Source: Aquimarina aggregata (GTDB lineage: Bacteria; Bacteroidota; Bacteroidia; Flavobacteriales; Flavobacteriaceae). From it: 64,000 nucleotides of DNA. Both the position numbers and the translations under genes were made by a program. Where the stretch lies: NCBI RefSeq assembly GCF_001632745.1, contig NZ_LQRT01000002.1, forward strand, positions 62,001 to 126,000, read 5' to 3'. Below are positions 8,167 to 16,857 of this stretch, in pieces. Every line of letters starts with the position of its first letter. Position 1 is the first letter of the stretch. The notes under the pieces are model-generated. The model was given only the letters and a program-made list of their open reading frames with translations, was not told where the DNA came from and searched no databases.

Positions 8167-10041
8167 ATGAAATATTTTCAAAGGTTATGTTTAATCTTAC
8201 CAATACTACTTGTTTTATTAACTTCTACTATTTCATGTAATAAAACGAAGACTAAAATTGAAAAACCAAATATAGTTTGGATAACCTCAGAAGACAATTC
8301 AAAACATTATCTAAAGATGTTTGATGATAATGGAGTTGCGACTCCTAATATTGAATCATTAGCAAATCATGGCATAACATATAGTAGAGCATTTTCAAAT
8401 GCCCCGGTTTGTAGTGTGGCTCGTTCGGCTATAATTACAGGAAGTTATGGACCAAGAATAGGAGCACAATATCATAGAAAACTTAAAATGGTTCCCATGC
8501 CAGATTCTTTGATGATGTTTCCAGCATATTTAAGAAATGCAGGATATTATACAACTAACAATAACAAAGAAGATTATAATATTAAAAAAGGAGATAGTGT
8601 ATGGGATGATTCTTCTAAGAATGCCTCATGGAGAAACAGAAAACTAGGACAACCCTTTTTTCATGTCTATAATATAGGTATTACCCATGAAGGAAGTCTG
8701 CATTTTACAAAAGAAGAAATGATGTTGAATTCTACCAAAACTGGAGAGAATACATTTAAAGTACAACCAAACCATCCAAATACTAAAATTTTCAGATATA
8801 CCAATGCACTTTATCGCGATAAGATGCAGGAAATGGATACTAAAGTGGGTGAGGTTGTTAAAGCACTTGAAGAGGATGGACTATTAGAGAACACATTTAT
8901 ATTTTATTTCGGAGATCACGGTGGAGCATTACCCGGAAGTAAAGGATATTTATATGAAACGGGACTTCATGTGCCTCTTATTGTTCATGTACCTGAAAAA
9001 TACAAACATTTAGCTGGCAATGAAAAAGGGATTGTCAATAAAGGGTTTGTTAGTTTTATTGATCTAGCGCCAACAGTATTAAACTTGGCAGGAATACATA
9101 TCCCTGAAAAAATTGATGGAAGAGCTTTTTTAGGAAAGAATATTAGCATAGATGAGGTAAATACTAGAGATGAAACCTACAGTTATGCTGATAGGTTTGA
9201 TGAAAAATATGATCAAGTACGTGCAATTCGCAAAGGGAAATATAAATATATCAGAAATTATCAACCTTTTAATTATGATGGTATTTTAAATAATTATAGA
9301 TATAAACAACTAGCCTTTAAAGAATGGCAGTCTTTATATGAAGAAGGTAAGTTAAATGATATACAAGCTGCTTTTTATAAAGAGCGCACCCCAGAAATGC
9401 TTTTTGATATAGAGTCCGACCCATATGAGACTAAAAATCTGATTTCACAACCAAAATATCATACTATTTCTAACGATTTGCGAGAGCGTCTTGATAAATG
9501 GGTGAAAGAAATGCCAGATTTGTCATTTTTCCCAGAACATTTTTTAATTGAAAAAGCAATTGAAAACCCAGTACAATACGGAAAAGAGCACAAAAAAGAG
9601 ATTCATAAGTATATAGACATTTCAAACTTATGTCTATCAAAATTTGAAAGTGTAAAACAAGAGGTGATGAATAGTCTAACCTCAAAAGACCCATGGCAAC
9701 GATATTGGGGATTAATTACTTGTAGTAACTTTAAAAAAGATGCTAGCGCTCTAGAGTCCATAATAAGAACAATTGCAAGTAATGATCCAGAAAATTTAAA
9801 TCGTGTACGAGCTGCAGAATATTTAGGAATAATTAATGCCGAAAACCCTTCTGCTGTTATGATAAATACACTTTATAATTCTAAAAAACCTGCCGAAGCG
9901 CTATTGATATTAAATTCAATTATAGTAATGCAATCCAAGCGATATAATTACAAGTTTGATATACAATTAAAGAATATCGAAGAAGTTGTAAGCGAAAATT
10001 CTGAAGTTAAAAGTAGATTGGAATACTTAGAAGTATTATAG
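8167..10041 (+). CDS. Sulfatase (type I formylglycine arylsulfatase family) lipoprotein
   Basis: The protein is about 624 residues from the start I choose at 8167 (MKYFQRL), which begins a lipoprotein signal ending in TISC. An upstream ATG at 8146 would add seven residues before it. The N-terminal PNIVWITSED metal-binding strand and the active-site CSVAR, where Cys would become formylglycine, define a sulfatase; the residue at Cys+2 is Val instead of the usual Pro/Ala. FGDHGG supplies further metal ligands, and a DIESDPYETKNL segment follows. The last 120 residues look like HEAT-type helical repeats. It resembles heparan-N-sulfatase-like marine polysaccharide sulfatases, with substrate unknown. 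Maturation needs an anSME-type enzyme, not seen in this window. Confidence 0.9.
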   Translation: MKYFQRLCLILPILLVLLTSTISCNKTKTKIEKPNIVWITSEDNSKHYLKMFDDNGVATPNIESLANHGITYSRAFSNAPVCSVARSAIITGSYGPRIGAQYHRKLKMVPMPDSLMMFPAYLRNAGYYTTNNNKEDYNIKKGDSVWDDSSKNASWRNRKLGQPFFHVYNIGITHEGSLHFTKEEMMLNSTKTGENTFKVQPNHPNTKIFRYTNALYRDKMQEMDTKVGEVVKALEEDGLLENTFIFYFGDHGGALPGSKGYLYETGLHVPLIVHVPEKYKHLAGNEKGIVNKGFVSFIDLAPTVLNLAGIHIPEKIDGRAFLGKNISIDEVNTRDETYSYADRFDEKYDQVRAIRKGKYKYIRNYQPFNYDGILNNYRYKQLAFKEWQSLYEEGKLNDIQAAFYKERTPEMLFDIESDPYETKNLISQPKYHTISNDLRERLDKWVKEMPDLSFFPEHFLIEKAIENPVQYGKEHKKEIHKYIDISNLCLSKFESVKQEVMNSLTSKDPWQRYWGLITCSNFKKDASALESIIRTIASNDPENLNRVRAAEYLGIINAENPSAVMINTLYNSKKPAEALLILNSIIVMQSKRYNYKFDIQLKNIEEVVSENSEVKSRLEYLEVL

Positions 10042-10149
10042 TTTAAATGTAAGGTATCAGTAGTTTTGTTGAATGAAAGAGAAACTTAGAGAACATTCTA
10101 TTTTCTGAGCCCTATTTCAAAATTTACAGATGTGTTGTAATATTTTTAA

Positions 10150-10168
10150 TATATTTGTAACTAGTTAC
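10150..10168 (+). promoter_or_regulatory. Bacteroidota -7 element overlapped by a palindrome
   Basis: TATATTTG at 10150-10157 matches the TAnnTTTG -7 consensus. The perfect 12-bp palindrome GTAACTAGTTAC (10157-10168) starts on its last base and lies 20 nt before the MarR-GNAT start. It is a plausible autoregulatory operator, as is usual for MarR proteins. No good -33 TTG lies at the expected spacing. Confidence 0.5.
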
Positions 10169-10188
10169 GTATTTAAATACATATTAAA

Positions 10189-11145
10189 ATGAATTTTGAT
10201 AAAATCGGAGAAATGGCTCTAGGAAGTAGGTTAAGAGCTCTTAGTACTATAGTTTCAGAAGATGCCCAACGAATTTATAATCTTTATGGTGTCGCATTAA
10301 AACCTAAATGGTTTCCTGTTTTCTATTTTTTATCTAATCAAAATACAGGAAAATCAATTACTGCAATCGCTAATGAAATTGGTCATTCGCACCCCTCTGT
10401 CATTAAAATTGTTAGAGAAATGTCTAAAGTGGGACTCGTTTTAGAACAAAAAGACACTCTGGACAAACGTAAAAACAACATTGTGTTAACTCCTAAGGGT
10501 ATAGACATGTCTATACAAATACAACAACAATATAAAGATGTTGAAAATGCAGTTAAAACTACATTAAATCAAACCACACATAATATTTGGTTAGCTATCC
10601 AAGAATTTGAATACTTATTAAACGAAAAATCTCTTTTAAAGCGTGTGATTGAACAAAAGAAAATTAGAGAGTCATCAACTGTAGAAATTATAGATTACAC
10701 ATCAAAATATCACACTGCATTTAAAGAACTAAATGAAGAATGGATCAAAACTTTTTTTAAAATAGAAGATGCCGATAGAAAAGCATTAGATGATCCTCAA
10801 AAATATATTTTAGATAGTGGAGGTAAAATTTTAGTTGCAATTCAAGATCAAAATGTTCTAGGAGTTTGTGCTTTGATTAAAATGAAAAATAAAAAGTATG
10901 ATTATGAACTTGCTAAAATGGCTGTTTCTCCTAAAACACAGGGTAAAGGTATTGGCTATCTGTTAGGGAAATCTAGCATTGAAAAAGCAAAATCAATGGG
11001 AGCCAAAAGTATATATCTTGAAAGTAATACAATATTAAAACCTGCCATATCATTATATGAAAAACTAGGGTTTCAAAAAGTTGTGGGTATAGATACTCCA
11101 TATGAAAGATGTAATATCCAGATGGAACTGTTGTTAGAAATTTAA
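10189..11145 (+). CDS. MarR-type regulator fused to a GNAT acetyltransferase
   Basis: This 318-residue two-domain protein joins two folds. Residues 1-150 form a MarR winged helix, with the recognition region NEIGHSHPSVIKIVREMSK and the wing KRKNNIVLTPKG. Residues 165-318 form a GNAT domain with LAKMAVSPKTQGKGIGYLL (acetyl-CoA loop Q-G-K-G-I-G) and the end motif SLYEKLGFQKV. MarR-GNAT fusions are known in many bacteria, some with regulatory roles and some annotated as histone-acetyltransferase-like; the acceptor here is unknown. It is a single gene, and a palindrome over its promoter suggests it binds its own upstream DNA (inference). Confidence 0.85.
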   Translation: MNFDKIGEMALGSRLRALSTIVSEDAQRIYNLYGVALKPKWFPVFYFLSNQNTGKSITAIANEIGHSHPSVIKIVREMSKVGLVLEQKDTLDKRKNNIVLTPKGIDMSIQIQQQYKDVENAVKTTLNQTTHNIWLAIQEFEYLLNEKSLLKRVIEQKKIRESSTVEIIDYTSKYHTAFKELNEEWIKTFFKIEDADRKALDDPQKYILDSGGKILVAIQDQNVLGVCALIKMKNKKYDYELAKMAVSPKTQGKGIGYLLGKSSIEKAKSMGAKSIYLESNTILKPAISLYEKLGFQKVVGIDTPYERCNIQMELLLEI

Positions 11146-11384
11146 TTAAAATTTTTGTATTTCATAGGTAACCAAAAAAACATAGTACTGTTTATTATCT
11201 ACAATTAATTTGTTTATAAATTCAAAATAGTAATGGTTCACATCGTAATAAATCATTAAATCTAATTTATCAATATTTTAGTAAAGTTAAATTGATTTAT
11301 GTTGAATGCATTTTTAAAATCAAAAATTCATTTTCAATACTTATCTTTAACACGTATTTTGAGTACTAATAAAGTTAATCAGAA

Positions 11385-11894
11385 ATGAAAAAAGGATATC
11401 TAATCTTTTTAATAGTAATTGTAGTTTTTAGTTGTAGCGAAAAAAAAGAAGCAAATTCAATCAATCCAGAAAACTGGGCAAAACGAAAAGCGACTATAAA
11501 CGAAAAAGATTCTCTTGAAATTGGTAAATCGTATCTTTCAATTTATTCGCAGATATATAGTTTGACGGAGGATACAAAACATAATCTCACGGCTATGGCG
11601 AGTATGAGAAATACTAGTACAGTAGATACTATTTTTGTTTTAAAAGCTCAATATTTTGACACTCACGGTAAAGTAGTAAGAACATACTTTGAAGAACCGA
11701 TTTATTTGGCACCAATGGAAACAACAGAGATTATAATTGATGAAATAGATATATCGGGAGGCACTGGTTCAAATTTTATATTTGAATGGAAAATCCCTAA
11801 AAATTGTCCCGAACCATTATTTGAAGGAGTTATGAGTTCTACAATGGGACAACAAGGCCTATCATTTACTACACAAGCAAAACGCATAAAATAA
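11385..11894 (+). CDS. DUF3124 lipoprotein
   Basis: This 169-residue protein has a lipoprotein signal (VVFSC, Cys17). The mature part matches DUF3124: SIYSQIY, then LTAMASMRNT, VLKAQYFDTHGKVVRTYFEEPIYL, PMETTEIIIDE, and a Gly-rich GGTGSNFIFEW motif ending in EGVMSSTMGQQGLSFTTQA. The family is predicted periplasmic with an immunoglobulin-like beta fold and unknown role. It is followed after 3 nt by a marC-like gene, so the two are probably co-transcribed. The 239-bp gap upstream holds no other gene; I see only AT-rich sequence there. Confidence 0.8.
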   Translation: MKKGYLIFLIVIVVFSCSEKKEANSINPENWAKRKATINEKDSLEIGKSYLSIYSQIYSLTEDTKHNLTAMASMRNTSTVDTIFVLKAQYFDTHGKVVRTYFEEPIYLAPMETTEIIIDEIDISGGTGSNFIFEWKIPKNCPEPLFEGVMSSTMGQQGLSFTTQAKRIK

Positions 11895-11897
11895 TTT

Positions 11898-12509
11898 ATG
11901 ACAGAAATTATTACCACATTTTTTTTCCTAATAGCTGTAATAGACCCTTTAGGTTCTGTACCTGTATATCTTGAGGCAACAAAAGAGTTCGATAAAATTC
12001 ATAAAAAGAAAATCGCAATTAGAGCTTCGAGTATTGCATTTATGATTTTACTTTTTTTTATTGTAATAGGACAATTAATATTGGAAGGCATGTCCGTTTC
12101 TCTTGATGCTTTTCAAATTTCAGGTGGAGTTATTTTGTTTTTATTCGCTCTTACCATGATTTTTGGAGATGGTAAACCAGCTAAAGAGAAAAGTCAAATC
12201 ACAGATTACAAGCATGTTACAATTTTTCCTGTTGCCATTCCTTCAATCGCATCTCCCGGAGCGATAATGGCGGTAGTTTTATTGACTGATAATCATGTTT
12301 ATTCAATAGAACAACAAGTCATTACTACATTTCTAGTATTAATCGTAATAAGCTTAACGACTTTAATACTTTTGGGGGCAAATTTGGTCCAAGAAAAGAT
12401 TGGTAGTTATGGGATTACTGTTATTAGTAAAATAATGGGTTTAATACTAGCTTCATATGCTGTTCAAAGTATATTAAGTGGAATTAGTAATTATTTTGGT
12501 GGATCTTGA
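11898..12509 (+). CDS. MarC family integral membrane protein
   Basis: This 203-residue protein has six predicted membrane helices. It carries the MarC/UPF0056 hallmarks: the N-terminal AVIDPLGSVPVYL motif (usual form DPxGxxP), the second half's FPVAIPSIASPGAIMAVVLL (the repeat P-x-xPG-x), and the C-terminal ISKIMGLILASYAVQ. The family has been linked to multiple-antibiotic-resistance loci, but that role was not confirmed and the transported species is unknown. It starts 3 nt after the DUF3124 lipoprotein stop, and ATG at 11898 gives the normal family length. Confidence 0.9.
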   Translation: MTEIITTFFFLIAVIDPLGSVPVYLEATKEFDKIHKKKIAIRASSIAFMILLFFIVIGQLILEGMSVSLDAFQISGGVILFLFALTMIFGDGKPAKEKSQITDYKHVTIFPVAIPSIASPGAIMAVVLLTDNHVYSIEQQVITTFLVLIVISLTTLILLGANLVQEKIGSYGITVISKIMGLILASYAVQSILSGISNYFGGS

Positions 12510-12596
12510 TTTTTTTGACTCACAAATGGTTCATTAAAAATTAATATAATTATAAAGTTCTTGTTTAATAAATAAGGTTGTTAATACCTTCTTTAA

Positions 12597-13418
12597 ATGA
12601 AAATACTAAGAGATATTTTAAAGACAACGTTTAGTTTTAAAAAACCTCATTTGCAAAAAGCACTCGGCTTGCTGGGAATTTCTGTAATTGCAAATCATTT
12701 AACGCAAAGTGATCATTTTCCACTTAGCGATTCATATAATTTCCCTTTATATTCAATTATTACTACGATGGTAATAGGTACGGCAGTTATGTTAATTGCA
12801 GAAAGGAATTTTAAACGATATAAGAATAAGTATTTTCTAAAACAGCTAAATGTTCGTGTTTTGGGCTTATTTCTGTTATCTACTCTTGGCTACATTGTGT
12901 TGATTTATATACCAGTATATTATATTTTTGGCTGGATAATAGACGCCGATTACCAGTTTTATTATTTACTTACAGGTTTGGTAATTACTCTCATGTTAAG
13001 TTTAATTTTTATTGTTGTAATGTTTGCTCAGGATATTTATGATCTTCATAAATTAGAAACTATTGAAGGCAAACTTAGTATTACCAAAGGAGGAAAAAGA
13101 AGATTAATCACCTACAAAGAAATAGGATATTTTTTTAGTGAGGATAAAGTTGTATACGTTCTTTTAATGAACGGAGATACTTTGGCGACCGATTTTTCTT
13201 TAAATGAAATAGAAAGTAATACTAATATAAAGTTATTTTTTAGAGCCAATAGGCAAACATTTCTTCATGCACGTGCTGTAGATGAGATTGAAAAGATAGA
13301 AAATGGAAAATTATCCGTGAGTCTTAAACCAGGTACTTTTGGTAAGAACATCTCAAAAAATATAATTAGTAGGTATAAGAAACAAGAATTTATAGATTGG
13401 TTCGAGCACAAACTATAA
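12597..13418 (+). CDS. Membrane-anchored LytTR-type transcriptional regulator
   Basis: The protein has 273 residues. Four hydrophobic helices span about residues 20-150 (YSIITTMVIGTAVMLIAE, LGLFLLSTLGYIVLIYIP, LLTGLVITLMLSLIFIVV among them). A C-terminal LytTR DNA-binding domain follows from about residue 165, with the characteristic YKEIGYFFSEDKVVYVLL, FFRANRQTFLH and the end segment KNIISRYKKQEFIDWF. It lacks a receiver domain and no histidine kinase is nearby, so sensing is probably direct, through the membrane part. It is monocistronic, between the MarC gene and a CPBP protease gene that could be its target (inference). Confidence 0.85.
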   Translation: MKILRDILKTTFSFKKPHLQKALGLLGISVIANHLTQSDHFPLSDSYNFPLYSIITTMVIGTAVMLIAERNFKRYKNKYFLKQLNVRVLGLFLLSTLGYIVLIYIPVYYIFGWIIDADYQFYYLLTGLVITLMLSLIFIVVMFAQDIYDLHKLETIEGKLSITKGGKRRLITYKEIGYFFSEDKVVYVLLMNGDTLATDFSLNEIESNTNIKLFFRANRQTFLHARAVDEIEKIENGKLSVSLKPGTFGKNISKNIISRYKKQEFIDWFEHKL

Positions 13419-13534
13419 ATTCTCAAGACTATTCAGTCAAAATTTTGCTACCATTCAGATATAGGGTATTGTTTTTGGTTGATTTTATGGGAGTTTGATC
13501 GTTATTTCGTTTTTGAAATTTAAATACAAAAAAA

Positions 13535-14197
13535 ATGAATACGATTACTTTACGAACTAAAATTATTCCTCTTCTAGCTATTATTAGTGTCTTTTTTATT
13601 TGGCTTTTGCCTTTAGGCTTTGATTATTTTGAAACTATCATAGCCGCTATAATTATTTTGATTGCAAGTGCCATAGAATTCAAAAAAGGCATGCTTAAGT
13701 CACTAGGGTTTCAAAAACATAAATTTAAGGTAATTCCACTTTTAATATACACTCCTTTAATAGCTATTGGTTTATTTATACTATACTATTTTGTTTTGAT
13801 TCCAGGAGTGAGTCATTTTACAGGTGATTATATTGATTTTTCTAATTTTGATAAGCTTAGGGGAAACTTTATTGGTTCTTTGAGTGTATTACCTTTTATA
13901 TGGATATCTGCCGCGTTTGGAGAAGAGATTGTTTGGAGAGGCTATTTCATGAAGCAATTCACAAAGTTTTTTGGAGATGGTAAATTAAGTCTAACGATTA
14001 ATATAGTATTGTTTGGCATCTTGTTTGGTTATTTACATGGTTATCAGGGGATAAATGGACAAATAATTACAGGAATTATAGGGTCAACATTGGTTTTAAT
14101 TTTTTATAAACGTAGTTATGATTTATGGTTTAACATTGCTATACATGGATTTTTTGATACAATTGCTTTGATTGCAATTTATCAGTGTTGGATTTGA
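13535..14197 (+). CDS. CPBP family intramembrane glutamic endopeptidase
   Basis: This 220-residue protein is multi-spanning. It has the conserved EExxxR motif as GEEIVWRGYF, the second motif FGYLHGYQG, where His is an active-site residue, and a third His in IAIHGFFDT. These define the CAAX protease/bacteriocin-processing (Abi, PF02517) family related to Rce1. Roles in bacteria include bacteriocin self-immunity and sigma-factor release, with no clue to which applies here. It lies 116 bp after a membrane LytTR regulator, an arrangement reminiscent of peptide-signalling loci but without a peptide gene that I can find. Confidence 0.9.
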   Translation: MNTITLRTKIIPLLAIISVFFIWLLPLGFDYFETIIAAIIILIASAIEFKKGMLKSLGFQKHKFKVIPLLIYTPLIAIGLFILYYFVLIPGVSHFTGDYIDFSNFDKLRGNFIGSLSVLPFIWISAAFGEEIVWRGYFMKQFTKFFGDGKLSLTINIVLFGILFGYLHGYQGINGQIITGIIGSTLVLIFYKRSYDLWFNIAIHGFFDTIALIAIYQCWI

Positions 14198-14270
14198 AAT
14201 GATAAAAATAAATTAAGAATAAATAGCTTAAAAATTAAGCCATCAGGTACTTAAAAAAAGCGGTTATGCC

Positions 14271-14328
14271 AAATGGGTAAAATCATAAAGGTTATAAAAG
14301 ATAGTTAATGTTATTGTTTTACCCATTT
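14271..14328. repeat. Inverted repeat upstream of the GH3 gene
   Basis: Perfect 12-bp arms, AAATGGGTAAAA at 14271-14282 and TTTTACCCATTT at 14317-14328, are separated by 34 nt, 67 bp upstream of the GH3 start. There is no T tract. A transcription-factor site pair or a hairpin is possible. Confidence 0.5.
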
Positions 14329-14395
14329 GATGTATTGTCTGTAGGTTTTTCAGAATAAATTTAGGCACACTAATTTATGAAAAACAAAGAGCAAT

Positions 14396-16768
14396 ATGTC
14401 TCACACTAGTATTAAAATATTTAAGTTCATGACCATTTTAGGTTTGTTTATTTCAATTTCTTGTCAACCAAAACCTAATTCTGAAACAATTTCAAAGAAA
14501 GAAAAAAACAGGCACCTATTACTTGCTAAAATGTCGACCGAAGAAAAGATTTCTCAGTTACAAGGTGCTTGGCTCAGAGATTTATTAGATGGAAAAAGCC
14601 TTTCATTAGATTCTTGCAGAAAAAAAATACCATATGGGATTGGGCATTTGGCACAATTCTCATCTTCAACAGATTTAAACCCCGATGAACTAAAAAAAGT
14701 AATATGGGATTTACAACAGTATTTAATACATGAGACTCCAAATGGTATACCAGCCATATTTCATGAAGAGGCAATTTCTGGATTTGCTGCAAAAGGAGCT
14801 ACTACCTTACCCCAACAGATAGGTATTGGATGCACATGGAATCCAGATCTTTTAAGAGAGAATACTGCAATGTCTGCAAAACTTATGAGAAAAGTGGGAG
14901 CTACTCAGGCACTTTCTCCTATGCTTGATATTTGTCGAAATTCACACTGGGGCCGGATCGAAGAAAGTTTTGGGGAAGAACCATATTTCATTGCAAAAAT
15001 GGGACTTGCCTTTGTAAAAGGATTGCAAGGAGAAGATCTTTCTAAGGGAGTAGCGGCTACTACAAAACATTTTGCTGGTTATGCAGGAGGTACAGATAAT
15101 GAAAAAGTTTTTTTTGAAGAGACTTTATTACCACATGAAGCAACGGTACGATTTGGCAATGTCCAAAGTGCGATGGCCGGTTATCATACCATTAAAGGGA
15201 TTCCATGTTCTGCAAACAAAGAACTTTTGGTTGATATTTTACGTACAAAATTGGGGTTTGATGGTGTTGTAATTTCAGATTTTTGGTCAGTTAAACAAGT
15301 ATATACAAAATATAAATATGCTAAAAACGATAAAGATGCTGCGATTAAAAGTATTACTGCTGGATTAGATGTTGAATTACCTTTCGGAATGAGTTTTCCA
15401 TATTTAAAAGAAGCTCTTGATGAAGGATTGATCGATCAAAAGACAATAGATACTGCAGTGCAGCGAGTGTTACTTTTAAAAGAACGATTGGGTTTATTGA
15501 ATAATGAAATACTACCTTTTGAAGAAAAGAAAATAGACTTTGATCCGCCAGAAAACCGCAAAAGAGCCTATGAATCAGCTTGTCAATCTATCGTCTTGCT
15601 AAAAAATAATGGTGTACTACCTATTTCTACAGATATAAAAAAAATTGCAGTTGTTGGTCCAAATGCTGCAGCAGTACAATCTTTACTTGGTGACTATTCT
15701 TATCAATCATTAGCCGCTTATTGGTGGAAATACCCTGTAGATCCTAAAAATCCAAAACTTGTAACATTACTCGATGGCCTCAAAGCTAATGTAAAAAAAG
15801 GAGTAGAAATTACATATGAAAGGGGATGTGATTGGACTAAGTCAATGAATGATGAGATAGAAAAAGTAGATAACGCTTTGGGAGATGAAAGAAGTAAAAA
15901 CTTAGAATATTTAAATATAAAAGACTTACCTAAACCCGATGTATCAAGGGCTATTCAAATTTCTGTCAATAGCGATGTAATTATTGCAGCAATGGGAGAA
16001 CAATTATACCTTGTAGGAGAAGGACGAGATCGCAAAGATATTCGATTGCCAGGAGAACAGGAAGATTTTGTAAAACAGTTAATAGCAACAGGTAAACCGG
16101 TAATTTTGGTTTTATTTGGTGGTCGCCCGCAAATTATTACAAATATAGAATCTGGATGTGCTGCTATTTTACAGGCATGGTTCCCAGGTGAAGAAGGGGG
16201 CAACGCATTAGCAGATATTCTTTTGGGTAAAGTAAACCCCTCTGGTAAATTAACACTAACATATCCACGCACAAATAAACAAGCGCCTATTTGGTATAGT
16301 AAAGGGTATGATTCATTGGATCAACCTATGTACCCTTTTGGATATGGATTAAGTTATACCACATATAAGTATAAAGACCTCAAGATTCCTAAAAGTTATA
16401 GTATCGAAGAGAAGCAAATATCGATTTCCTTCGAAATAGAAAATTTAGGAGATTTTGATGGTGCAGAAATTGCACAATTGTATGTAAGTCCACCAAAAGA
16501 AATTAAGGAATTAGAGCCTATTGAATTAAAAGGATTTGTAAGAGTGTTTATAGAGAAAAAGAAAAAAAAGAAAATTACAATAAAAGTCTCTCCAGAACAA
16601 TTGGCCTATTATGCAAATGGCAAATGGATTATTAAACCTGGTATGTACGAGTTTAAGATAGGAGCTTCTTCAACCGATATTAGATTATCTGGAAAAGTAG
16701 AATTGAAAGGAAATAAAAAAATACTTAATCAACGAAATGTACTGTTTTCTGAAAATAGTATTGAGTAA
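14396..16768 (+). CDS. Glycoside hydrolase family 3 (beta-glucosidase/xylosidase-like) lipoprotein
   Basis: This 790-residue protein has a lipoprotein signal ending at Cys23 (ISISC). The (beta/alpha)8 domain carries the GH3 signatures KHFAGYAGGTDN (about 224-235) and FDGVVISD with the predicted nucleophile Asp295. The second alpha/beta sandwich domain includes IAAMGEQLYLVGEGRDRKD and LVLFGGRP. A fibronectin-III-like C-terminal domain starts with GLSYTTYKYKDL and contains AEIAQLYVSPP. This is the layout of BglX-type exo-beta-glucosidases and beta-xylosidases; specificity cannot be decided. Anchored in the envelope, it would act on exported or captured oligosaccharides. It is a single gene after an inverted repeat. 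Confidence 0.9.
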   Translation: MSHTSIKIFKFMTILGLFISISCQPKPNSETISKKEKNRHLLLAKMSTEEKISQLQGAWLRDLLDGKSLSLDSCRKKIPYGIGHLAQFSSSTDLNPDELKKVIWDLQQYLIHETPNGIPAIFHEEAISGFAAKGATTLPQQIGIGCTWNPDLLRENTAMSAKLMRKVGATQALSPMLDICRNSHWGRIEESFGEEPYFIAKMGLAFVKGLQGEDLSKGVAATTKHFAGYAGGTDNEKVFFEETLLPHEATVRFGNVQSAMAGYHTIKGIPCSANKELLVDILRTKLGFDGVVISDFWSVKQVYTKYKYAKNDKDAAIKSITAGLDVELPFGMSFPYLKEALDEGLIDQKTIDTAVQRVLLLKERLGLLNNEILPFEEKKIDFDPPENRKRAYESACQSIVLLKNNGVLPISTDIKKIAVVGPNAAAVQSLLGDYSYQSLAAYWWKYPVDPKNPKLVTLLDGLKANVKKGVEITYERGCDWTKSMNDEIEKVDNALGDERSKNLEYLNIKDLPKPDVSRAIQISVNSDVIIAAMGEQLYLVGEGRDRKDIRLPGEQEDFVKQLIATGKPVILVLFGGRPQIITNIESGCAAILQAWFPGEEGGNALADILLGKVNPSGKLTLTYPRTNKQAPIWYSKGYDSLDQPMYPFGYGLSYTTYKYKDLKIPKSYSIEEKQISISFEIENLGDFDGAEIAQLYVSPPKEIKELEPIELKGFVRVFIEKKKKKKITIKVSPEQLAYYANGKWIIKPGMYEFKIGASSTDIRLSGKVELKGNKKILNQRNVLFSENSIE

Positions 16769-16857
16769 CGAATTTTATAAATTAGTAAAATAAATACATT
16801 TTAAGTTTTATAGTACTTTAGAATATTGTAAAAAATAAAAATCGTTGGCAAAATACT

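Noticed and set aside
15955..16272. Antisense ORFs such as the 105-residue frame opposite the GH3 gene
   Set aside because: They mirror a well-supported gene's codon structure and have no domain or start signals.
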